From: Halonotius sp046719765 | GTDB lineage: Archaea; Halobacteriota; Halobacteria; Halobacteriales; Haloferacaceae | Direction of reading: 5' to 3' | Length of the DNA stretch: 64,000 nucleotides | Assembly (NCBI RefSeq): GCF_046719765.1 | Contig: NZ_JABEBY010000001.1 | Span: 1 to 64,000 of the forward strand | Shown here: positions 9,565-16,424 of the stretch, piece by piece | How the letters are laid out: each line of letters starts with the position of its first letter | Position numbering within the stretch: the first letter of the stretch is position 1 | Notes under the pieces: model-generated | Told to the model about the DNA's origin: nothing | The model's database searches: none | The model's input: the letters and a program-made list of their open reading frames with translations, nothing else | Program-made: the position numbers and the translations under genes

Positions 9565-9806
9565 AACACACCACCTGCTGTGAACTGCGGGGCGCGCGCC
9601 GACAGTATGGGGTGTGATGTGGCAAACATCCGTCGAAAGATCCTGTTGGAACTGGATACCACATGAACATACATAATACGCTCGGTCGAATTCTCGGGTT
9701 GAAACCCTATGGACTGACACGTTCCCGCTGAGTAGCTGTCGGTTATAGCCACGACGTAGGAACTCCGGTAACAATCGCGTGGTTTGGTGATGGCAACAGC
9801 CCGGTG

Positions 9807-9814
9807 TTTATATT
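9807..9814 (+). promoter_or_regulatory. TATA box of the kinase-like gene
   Basis: TTTATATT is centred about 28 bases before the GTG at 9838. That spacing predicts a transcript starting at or next to the start codon, i.e. a leaderless mRNA as is common in haloarchaea. Confidence 0.55.
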
Positions 9815-9837
9815 CTCCCACATCGTTCCCTCACAGT

Positions 9838-10641
9838 GTGTCCCTCCGTCGATTCGTTCGCGGGCAACCCAGTTGGTCGGCGATCGAGACCGTCGTTCGT
9901 GCGGTCGTTGAGCGATACGACCGATCGCCGGCCCACGTTCGGTTTCTGGAGGCCGACAACTGGCTGTCGACACCGGTCGTCATCGACGACGCGCTGTTTG
10001 TGAAGGTGATCAGCCAGCAGAACACGCTCGTCCACGCGCTATTTACGACCGGCCGGAACCTTGGGGCGGTCTCCAGCGGGACGGCCGGCTTCTTTGAGTC
10101 CTTCCAGTCGCCCGCCGAGATGGCCCGCCACGAACTGGAGGCAACGCGTGAGATGCGCGCACTCGGGCTCAACACCCCGGAACCGATCGAAGCCTTCGAC
10201 GTTGACGGCTACGGGGTCGTTGTCTTTGAGTATCTGCCGGAGTTCCGCTCGCTGGATGCCCTTGACCCCGAAACGGAATCGTGGGTCGCCGAAGGGTTGT
10301 TTGCCTCGCTTCGAACCCTCCACGACGGCGGCTTGGCCCACGGCGACCTCCGGGCGGAAAACGTGTTGCTGCTGGATGACGCGCTCTACTTCATTGATGC
10401 GACCAGTGTCGACAGCGACGCCCAGGAGGGGATCCAGTCGTACGATCTGGCCTGCGCGCTGGCCGCCCTCGAACCGGTTCTCGGCCCGCGGGCGGCGGTT
10501 GCGGCCGCCGAGGCGTCGTACTCGATGGGTGAGTTGCTGTCGGCCGCCGACTTTCTCCATTTCGTCCAACTCCGCCCGGATCACGACTTTGCGGCCGCCG
10601 GGCTCAGAAGCGAGATCGAGCATCGCGCTACCGCGGAGTGA
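9838..10641 (+). CDS. RIO/ABC1-like small protein kinase domain
   Basis: 267 residues from the GTG at 9838, chosen because the TATA box at 9807 fits a leaderless start there; the frame extends upstream to 9784. The catalytic loop reads HGDLRAENVLL (HxDxxxxN) and the metal-binding segment is FID rather than DFG, as in RIO, lipopolysaccharide and aminoglycoside kinases. An upstream ALFVKVI supplies the likely ATP-anchoring lysine. Substrate unknown. It is divergent from the histidine kinase. Confidence 0.8.
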   Translation: MSLRRFVRGQPSWSAIETVVRAVVERYDRSPAHVRFLEADNWLSTPVVIDDALFVKVISQQNTLVHALFTTGRNLGAVSSGTAGFFESFQSPAEMARHELEATREMRALGLNTPEPIEAFDVDGYGVVVFEYLPEFRSLDALDPETESWVAEGLFASLRTLHDGGLAHGDLRAENVLLLDDALYFIDATSVDSDAQEGIQSYDLACALAALEPVLGPRAAVAAAEASYSMGELLSAADFLHFVQLRPDHDFAAAGLRSEIEHRATAE

Positions 10642-10712
10642 ATGCTGTCACCAGTCGTGTCATCCTGTCGATAACAGGGTGGACGGAAGCGATCACGTGC
10701 TCTCACCATCGC

Positions 10713-11162
10713 CTACTCCGGTGTCGACGGCACCGGATCAAGCTCCGCCAACGCGGCGTCGATCACCGCCGCCTCAACGAGATCCCGGGGTTCGGTCATG
10801 GGATCGTCGGCGTCGGCCAACACCTCGCGGCTCCGCTCCAACAGACGGCGTTCCATCTCGGCGTGGTCGACGGCGTCCTTCGTCTCGTTGAGCATGGCCT
10901 CGAAATCTTCCCGGAGGTCGAAGGAGGCGTAGGCGACGTTGCAGCGCGACAGCGGATGGTGATCCATTTCGATGGCGAGATCACGGACGAGTTCCCAGTC
11001 GTCGGCACAGAATTGGAGCGTCACCGGGGTGACGATATCCTGCCAAGCGATCGGCCCGCTGTTTTCCATTAGCGTCACCGCTCGCGGCGGGACTTCGATC
11101 CGCCGGTCGGTCGTCGGGCTACCGCAGAGACAACAGGGGGTATCGGTGCGCCCGGTGAACAT
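10713..11162 (-). CDS. Hypothetical protein with N-terminal zinc-finger-like motif
   Basis: 149 residues from the ATG at 11162. It starts MFTGRTDTPCCLCGSPTTDRRIEVPP, a CCxxC knuckle that may bind zinc. The rest is an acidic helical domain with no family I can name. It lies just downstream of the DUF429 gene on the same strand (44-base gap), so the two may be cotranscribed. Confidence 0.72.
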   Translation of the reverse strand: MFTGRTDTPCCLCGSPTTDRRIEVPPRAVTLMENSGPIAWQDIVTPVTLQFCADDWELVRDLAIEMDHHPLSRCNVAYASFDLREDFEAMLNETKDAVDHAEMERRLLERSREVLADADDPMTEPRDLVEAAVIDAALAELDPVPSTPE

Positions 11163-11206
11163 ACTGTCTGTAGGCTGGCGATGAATATGGAACTTCCGGC
11201 GGCACG

Positions 11207-11974
11207 TTACTGCTTGGCGATCGAGAGATGCTGGTGCCACGAGGGGTCGGTATCGGGCACAACGATCTGCATCGGTAACCCGGCCCCGTCGGTCGGCGGG
11301 TCGGCCGGCAGCGACGTGAGTGGGTGCTGGCCGGCAGCGACCAACACCAGCGCGTCGATGATGTCGTCGCGGGCGAGCTGTTTGCGGTAGTGCTCGTCGA
11401 GCGCGTCGTTGTAACAGGCCTGCCAGCCACCGAGTTCATTGTCGAGAACTCCGAACCGCGCGGCCCGGCCAGTCGTCGACGACTTCGGTTGGGCAACCGG
11501 ATAGCCGTCGTTGAGTGCGGCAAAGCAGCATTCGGGATGGCTTTCGACGATATCGACAGCGGATGTGTCCTCGCGGAGCACGCGATCCACTTCGGCGATT
11601 TTCGGCGTAATGTTCCACGCCTGCTTGGAGAGCCCTGAGCCGAGGTGCTCGCGCTGGAGCGCGTTTGCATGGTCGTAGTCAGCGTCCGCGCCCGCTTCGA
11701 TAGCGTACTCGACGACGGCTCGACAGGGAACGGGAAACACCGAACTACTGCGCGCGCCGAGCCGCTGGCGGGCCGCGCTGTCGCACTCGCGTGGGTTGCT
11801 CTCTGGGAGGCCAATCGGGATATCGACCAGTAGGCGGTCGGCATCTGGGTGGGCATCGACGACAGCCGCGATCGATTGGTAGCGCGCACTGTACAGATCG
11901 GCCGCGTCCTGGGTCTGCCAGACACCGAACCAGCCGACGGCACAGCCGTCGACGCCGACTACGTACTCGCTCAC
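11207..11974 (-). CDS. DUF429 family protein, predicted RNase H-like nuclease
   Basis: 255 residues from the GTG at 11974 (MSEYVVGVDGCAVGWFGVW); the frame is open to 12211 but the added N-terminus is Arg-rich and unlike the rest. VGVDGC followed later by LLVDIPIGLP and DIIDALVLVAA matches the acidic residue layout of the DUF429/YqgF-like RNase H fold. The biological role of the family is not established. Confidence 0.82.
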   Translation of the reverse strand: MSEYVVGVDGCAVGWFGVWQTQDAADLYSARYQSIAAVVDAHPDADRLLVDIPIGLPESNPRECDSAARQRLGARSSSVFPVPCRAVVEYAIEAGADADYDHANALQREHLGSGLSKQAWNITPKIAEVDRVLREDTSAVDIVESHPECCFAALNDGYPVAQPKSSTTGRAARFGVLDNELGGWQACYNDALDEHYRKQLARDDIIDALVLVAAGQHPLTSLPADPPTDGAGLPMQIVVPDTDPSWHQHLSIAKQ

Positions 11975-12075
11975 ATGGCGCAGTTGTGGCTCGGGTGGCA
12001 AGGTCGTACCGATCAGGTAGAATCGGCCGTCACCCGCCGAAGAGTACTTTCCCCTTGCCGATGAATTTCTGATCG

Positions 12076-12396
12076 ATGTCCTACACGAGAGTCGACTACG
12101 AGGACGTAGAGCCAGTTGCCGGCGGCTTACACTTTCTGCGCGATCCACTGGACTGCGACCAGCTCGGGGTCTCCGTCCTCGATTGCGAGCCCGGCTGGAG
12201 CGGCAAGCCACACGACCATGCTGAGGACGGCCACGAAGAGGTGTACGTTCTCGTCGAGGGCGCGGCGACGATGACAGTCGACGACGAGGCCGTGCCGCTG
12301 GCGGCCGGCGAGGCGATCCGCGTTGCCGCCGACAGCGACCGGCAGATCCACAACGGTGACGCGCCGAGCCAGTTCGTCATCGTCGGCGCGCCATAG
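12076..12396 (+). CDS. Cupin domain protein
   Basis: 106 residues forming one cupin barrel: motif 1 around KPHDHAEDGHEEVYVLVEG (His/His/Glu metal ligands) and motif 2 around AIRVAADSDRQIHNGD. It probably binds a metal and a small molecule; substrate unknown. Its stop codon abuts the start of the flavin reductase, so they are one transcription unit. Confidence 0.85.
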   Translation: MSYTRVDYEDVEPVAGGLHFLRDPLDCDQLGVSVLDCEPGWSGKPHDHAEDGHEEVYVLVEGAATMTVDDEAVPLAAGEAIRVAADSDRQIHNGDAPSQFVIVGAP

Positions 12397-12987
12397 ATGG
12401 CGACACGCGACGGCTCTCCCGACGAGTTCGGCTCGGCCTACCGCCTGCTCTCGACGGCGATCACACCGCGGCCGATCGGCTGGATTTCGACGACGAGCAC
12501 CGACGGCGTTGACAACCTCGCGCCCTACAGCTTCTGTAACGTCGTCGCCGTCGACCCGCCGGTCGTGATGTTCGCGCCGGTTGGCCGCGACGACCTGAAG
12601 AACACCCCACAGAACGTCGCCGACACCGAGGAGTTCGTTCTCAACACCGTCACTCACGACATTGTCGAAGCGATGAACGCCACGAGTGCGACCCTGCCAC
12701 ACGAGGAAAGCGAGTTCGACCACATCGGCATTGACCGCGCCGAGTCGGTTGTCGTCGACCCGCCGCGTGTCGCAGCCGCGACGGTCGCCCTCGAATGTGA
12801 ACTCTACGACTGGATCGAGGTCGGCGGCAGCGTACTGATCCTCGGCGAGGTCGTCCATGCTCACGTTGACGAGGCTGTCCTTACTGACGACAAGATCGAT
12901 ATCGATGACCTCGATACGGTCGGTCGACTCGCGGGGAGCTACTACGCCTCGACACGGGATCGGTTCTCGCTGGATCGGCCGCGGTAG
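12397..12987 (+). CDS. Flavin reductase-like / flavoredoxin family protein
   Basis: 196 residues of the DIM6/NTAB split-barrel FMN-binding family: LLSTAITPRPIGWIST, APYSFCNVVAVDPPVVMFAP and DTEEFVLN are characteristic. It should bind FMN and move electrons from NAD(P)H or a redox partner. It starts directly after the cupin gene. Confidence 0.88.
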   Translation: MATRDGSPDEFGSAYRLLSTAITPRPIGWISTTSTDGVDNLAPYSFCNVVAVDPPVVMFAPVGRDDLKNTPQNVADTEEFVLNTVTHDIVEAMNATSATLPHEESEFDHIGIDRAESVVVDPPRVAAATVALECELYDWIEVGGSVLILGEVVHAHVDEAVLTDDKIDIDDLDTVGRLAGSYYASTRDRFSLDRPR

Positions 12988-13023
12988 GCACAGCGGTACT
13001 ACTCTCGTAGAACACCCCCTCGA

Positions 13024-13488
13024 CTATTCGAAAATACTGTCGAGGTCGGCGGTATCAAACACAGACCCCGCAAGTTCGTTCCAGAACGCTTCCTCCGATT
13101 CGAGAGCTGCAAACGTGTGTTGGATTGATTGTGCTTGGGTTTTCGAGACACCGGCTTGGTGGTAGTCGTGTTCGGAGATTTCAAGCAAGATGACGAGATG
13201 ATCAAAGCTATCAACGATATCGATGTGTTCGAGGATGACACCGAACAGCCGAACGGTCTCCCCGCATCGAAAGACTTTGAGATCACCGTACTGTTTGTAG
13301 ACGAATTTCGAGGGTGTGTGCCCAGCAGCGGTGATCTTCCGTAGCTCGGTCTGTACGTGCTCCGATTGGGAATGAGATAGTGCAGCAATTTCTGCGAGTA
13401 CCGAGGAGGGAATCGAAACACGCGTCTCCTCGTCGTAGTTGGATAGCAGCCCAGACGAATTCGTAGCTGACTCCTTGCTGGCGCACAT
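13024..13488 (-). CDS. Hypothetical protein, possible RelE/HigB-like fold, divergent from transposase
   Basis: 154 residues. Residues about 50-115 run helix, then YGDLKVFRCGETVRLFGVIL, then LVILLEISEHDYHQ, a strand order that recalls RelE/HigB toxins (lyrlRvGdyRviy followed by a hydrophobic strand). This is pattern inference only. It is divergent from the IS66-type transposase with 14 bases between the start codons, too little for two separate promoters. It may be an accessory or control protein of the element, or a host gene that the element joined. Codon use is less GC-rich than in neighbours. Confidence 0.6.
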   Translation of the reverse strand: MCASKESATNSSGLLSNYDEETRVSIPSSVLAEIAALSHSQSEHVQTELRKITAAGHTPSKFVYKQYGDLKVFRCGETVRLFGVILEHIDIVDSFDHLVILLEISEHDYHQAGVSKTQAQSIQHTFAALESEEAFWNELAGSVFDTADLDSIFE

Positions 13489-13502
13489 CGATCAGTCCAA
13501 GA

Positions 13503-14963
13503 GTGTCCCTCGGAACGGATGGATCGCCGAAATCGGCAGATTCGGCGATCCTGACTGATAGCAAGACAGCCCTCCGTCAGGAAGTCATTGCACTTCGCAC
13601 AGAGAATCAGTGGCTTCGTCAGCAACTTACCGCGCAGCAAGAGCAGATTGATGAGCTTCAGGCAGAGCTCAAACGATACAAAAACGCGCATACGCCGTCC
13701 AGTAAGAAGGGTGGTGCTGGTGGTGATGGAAGTGGCCACAATGACTCTGACAATGACAAGACTGACGATGAAAAAGAAGAGTCAGCTGGCGGCGATGATG
13801 CCGCCAGCGACTCTTCGCCCGGACGTGAGGAAGGTCACGAGGGAACAACAAGAACACCGCCAGAGCCCGAAGAAACACGCATTGTTGACAACGGATTTTG
13901 TCCTGATTGTGAGCATGTTCTCACTGATCCAGACAACTACACGTCTCAAATCGTCATTGACACGCCGCTTCCTATCCCAACGACTGTTGTTGAGTACAAG
14001 CTTGGCAAACACGAGTGCTCCTGCGGAAACGAAGTAGTCGCTGAGCATCCTGATTGTCCGCAGACCGGGCGGTTTGGGCCAAATATCATGGCCCAAACCG
14101 CTCTTGGCCGGTTCCACGAACGACTGCCCAACCGCAAACAAGCTGAACTCTTCGACTGGAAGCTTGACCAGCCAATCTCCCACCGGACGATCTACAACCT
14201 GACCGAGCGGGTCGCAGACCGGCTGCGACCCGCTTACAAGGAAGTCAAAGATAGCGTAGCGGAGAGCGACGTGGTCTACGTTGACGAAACAGGATTTCCT
14301 GTGAATGGTGAGCAGTACTGGGTCTGGACGTTCGTTACTGAAGATGAGGTGTTGTACACGGTTGACCAGAGCCGAGGCAGTCAAGTGTTAGAGGATGTCC
14401 TCGGCGAGGAATTCGCCGAGGACGCGACGCTCAGCTGTGACGGTTGGTCGGCCTATCCAGCGTATCACCTGAAGCTTCAGCGATGCTGGGCGCATCTGTT
14501 GCGGGAGGCGGAGTTCGTTGCTGACCGGTACGACGAGGCACAGCAGTTGTGTGAAGAGTTACACGAACTCCATGATGATCTGACCACGTTTATCGACGGA
14601 GATCCATCAGCCTCCGCCCGCCAGGACAAGCGGGCGGAGGCAATGCTGCACTTAGAGGGACTCACTCGGCAGGGATACGCCAACGAGGAGGTCACTAAGC
14701 TAATCGAAAAGATCAGAAATGGGCTTGGTCACTGGCTGACATTCGTGACAGAGCCAGACGTTGATTCAACGAATAATCGCGCAGAGCGCGCTCTGCGCGA
14801 ACAGGTTGTCCTACGGAAGATATTCAGAAGCCTTCGATCAGCCGACGGCGTCCGAATTCATGAGACAATTACGACAATGTTAGCGACATGGCAGAGACGT
14901 GGACTCGATCCGCCATCGCAGCTGCAGTCAATGCTTGGTGGACGAGAACTGGAATCGGCGTGA
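13503..14963 (+). CDS. IS66-family transposase
   Basis: 486 residues from the GTG at 13503. It has an N-terminal coiled coil (LRTENQWLRQQLTAQQEQIDELQAELKRYK), an acidic low-complexity linker, and a zinc-binding domain (CPDC and CSCGN). The DDE core follows, with VDETGF, CDGWSAYPAY and the helix STNNRAERALREQV, which carries the Glu. This is the IS66 layout of the haloarchaeal ISH10 kind. The reading frame looks intact. I could not find convincing terminal inverted repeats, so the ends are not set. The coding sequence is packed with perfect hairpins, listed separately. Confidence 0.9.
   Translation: MSLGTDGSPKSADSAILTDSKTALRQEVIALRTENQWLRQQLTAQQEQIDELQAELKRYKNAHTPSSKKGGAGGDGSGHNDSDNDKTDDEKEESAGGDDAASDSSPGREEGHEGTTRTPPEPEETRIVDNGFCPDCEHVLTDPDNYTSQIVIDTPLPIPTTVVEYKLGKHECSCGNEVVAEHPDCPQTGRFGPNIMAQTALGRFHERLPNRKQAELFDWKLDQPISHRTIYNLTERVADRLRPAYKEVKDSVAESDVVYVDETGFPVNGEQYWVWTFVTEDEVLYTVDQSRGSQVLEDVLGEEFAEDATLSCDGWSAYPAYHLKLQRCWAHLLREAEFVADRYDEAQQLCEELHELHDDLTTFIDGDPSASARQDKRAEAMLHLEGLTRQGYANEEVTKLIEKIRNGLGHWLTFVTEPDVDSTNNRAERALREQVVLRKIFRSLRSADGVRIHETITTMLATWQRRGLDPPSQLQSMLGGRELESA
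13521..13551. repeat. Inverted repeat in the transposase 5' end
   Basis: Perfect 11-base arms GGATCGCCGAA / TTCGGCGATCC around a 9-base loop, within codons 7-17 of the transposase. In the mRNA it would form a hairpin close to the start codon and could limit translation. Confidence 0.85.
13776..13816. repeat. Inverted repeat in the transposase linker
   Basis: Arms GAAGAGTC+GCTGGCGGC and GCCGCCAGC+GACTCTTC pair over 17 bases with one bulged A at 13784 and a 6-base loop. Confidence 0.8.
14069..14101. repeat. Inverted repeat in the transposase core
   Basis: Perfect 13-base arms GCGGTTTGGGCCA / TGGCCCAAACCGC with a 7-base AT-rich loop. Confidence 0.88.
14206..14234. repeat. Inverted repeat in the transposase core
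   Basis: Perfect 12-base arms AGCGGGTCGCAG / CTGCGACCCGCT with a 5-base loop. Confidence 0.88.
14397..14423. repeat. Inverted repeat in the transposase core
   Basis: Perfect 11-base arms GTCCTCGGCGA / TCGCCGAGGAC with a 5-base loop. Confidence 0.85.
14469..14480. repeat. Short palindrome in the transposase
   Basis: CTGAAGCTTCAG is a 12-base perfect palindrome, flanked by CCAGC at 14458 and GCTGG further right that extend it imperfectly. Confidence 0.65.
14610..14641. repeat. Inverted repeat in the transposase
   Basis: Perfect 12-base arms GCCTCCGCCCGC / GCGGGCGGAGGC with an 8-base loop. Confidence 0.88.
14778..14799. repeat. Palindrome over the catalytic Glu helix of the transposase
   Basis: A 22-base perfect palindrome with arms CGCGCAGAGC / GCTCTGCGCG and a central GC, coding for the conserved NRAERALRE segment. 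Confidence 0.85.
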
Positions 14964-15080
14964 GAGACATCTCTACCGGCAGATTCTCATTTCCGCTATC
15001 CAACTACTCCTCGTCTAATGGAACAGGCACGCTACGTTAATTTGCACAATGACTTCATATAAAATCCGTCAAACGACAGA

Positions 15081-15212
15081 TTACTCCTGAAACGCCGCTT
15101 TGACTTCGTCCAGCGTGGCGAAATCGAGGTTTTTTGCGTCCTCCACAGCCCGATCAATGTTCTCTTGAACCGCTTCTTCGGAGTCGGTATTGTTCTGGGC
15201 CGTTTCACTCAT
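15081..15212 (-). CDS. 43-residue small acidic protein
   Basis: An ATG at 15212 opens a 43-codon frame to a TAA at 15081. The product starts MSETAQNNTDSEEAVQEN and ends DEVKAAFQE. It is rich in Asp, Glu and Ala and predicted helical, and looks coding (acidic, ordered, no Arg-rich noise). Haloarchaea encode many proteins under 60 residues of unknown role. It sits between the transposase and the ABC operon on the opposite strand. It could belong to the element or be a host gene. Confidence 0.6.
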   Translation of the reverse strand: MSETAQNNTDSEEAVQENIDRAVEDAKNLDFATLDEVKAAFQE

Positions 15213-15473
15213 TACTTCTAATAAAGAGTTTGTACCTCATTACAGTTTCGCACCGCAGGGAGTTTCGATCGGGTTCTCGCCATTGAGCTGTGATCTTCTT
15301 ACCAATGAATACGATCATATCGACAACTATTGGTGGAGTATCAAATCGGAGATGTCCGCAAAATCGCAGTGCAGCAGCTCTTCACAAGCAGTGATCGGAC
15401 GCAACGATCTCGGTAGTATTATGGCTGATACTCAAGGCCGTGTGTTTTTGTGCGCCGCGGTATCACGGAGGGT

Positions 15474-16424
15474 ATGATCGAGGTGTCGGGGCTGCGGAAG
15501 ACGTACGGCGATTTCGCCGCCGTCGTCGGCAGCGAGTTCGAGATCGACCGCGGGGAGATCTTCGGCATCGTTGGCCCCAACGGCGCGGGCAAGACGACGA
15601 CGCTGAAGATGCTGGCTGGCCTCATCGAACCAACCGCGGGCACCGCGACCGTCGCGGGCTACGACGCCGGCGACCCCGAAATGCGACACCAACTCGGCTT
15701 TCTCCCGGAGGAATCGCCGCTCTACGAGGATATGACCGCCCGCTCGTATCTCCGATTTTTTGCCGACCTCTACGATGTCCCGCGCGATGTTGCGAGCGAC
15801 CGGATCAAATCAACGCTCGACCGGCTTGAGCTCGACTACCGCGACCGCCGCCTCGGTGACGTGTCGAAGGGAATGAAACGCAAGGTCGCTATCGCCCGCT
15901 CGCTGGTCAACGACCCCGACGTGCTCATCTACGACGAACCCGCAAGCGGGCTCGACCCGCTGACGACGAACTCGGTACTCGATTTTACTGAGGAACTCCG
16001 CGAGGAGGACAAAACCGTGGTCTTCAGCGCGCACAACCTCTATCACGTCGAAAGCGTCTGCGATCGGGTCGTCATCATGAACGAGGGGCGGATCATCGCC
16101 CGCGGTTCGGTGAGCGAGATCCGCGAGACGTACGGCGAGACGAGCTACCACGTCTACAGCGATATCAGCCTCCCCGAAACCGAGCCGACCGCCGACGGCC
16201 GGCATCGCGCTGTCGTCGACACAATGGCCGAGGTCGAGGAGATACAGGCGGCCGCGACGGCGGCGGGCGGCAGCGTGACCGATATCCGCACCAACGAGGC
16301 GAGTCTGGAGTCGATCTTTCTGGAGCTTACCGGCCAACAGATGGCGAGTCCCCGCACGGCCGGCGACACCGATCCAACCGACCGGGCAGTGGCCGACCGT
16401 TCTGCGGCGGAGGACTCACCGTGA
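15474..16424 (+). CDS. ABC transporter ATP-binding protein
   Basis: 316 residues from the ATG at 15474, preceded by GGAGG at 15467-15471. Walker A GPNGAGKTTT, a divergent signature LGDVSKGMKRK, Walker B VLIYDEPASGLD and H-loop VFSAHN are present. The C-terminal domain ends in the VTDIRTNEASLESIFLELTG module seen in NatA/CcmA-like exporters. It powers the two membrane proteins encoded next. The start of the first permease overlaps its stop by four bases. Confidence 0.93.
   Translation: MIEVSGLRKTYGDFAAVVGSEFEIDRGEIFGIVGPNGAGKTTTLKMLAGLIEPTAGTATVAGYDAGDPEMRHQLGFLPEESPLYEDMTARSYLRFFADLYDVPRDVASDRIKSTLDRLELDYRDRRLGDVSKGMKRKVAIARSLVNDPDVLIYDEPASGLDPLTTNSVLDFTEELREEDKTVVFSAHNLYHVESVCDRVVIMNEGRIIARGSVSEIRETYGETSYHVYSDISLPETEPTADGRHRAVVDTMAEVEEIQAAATAAGGSVTDIRTNEASLESIFLELTGQQMASPRTAGDTDPTDRAVADRSAAEDSP

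Noticed and set aside
9565..9806. N-terminal extension of the histidine kinase to 9774
   Set aside because: The added residues are Arg- and Cys-rich with no domain, and the GTG at 9564 gives a start just before the first PAS domain.
12980..15080. Terminal inverted repeats of the IS66-type element
   Set aside because: I compared sequence outside the transposase and the divergent ORF on both sides and found no matching inverted ends or target duplication, so I did not draw element borders.
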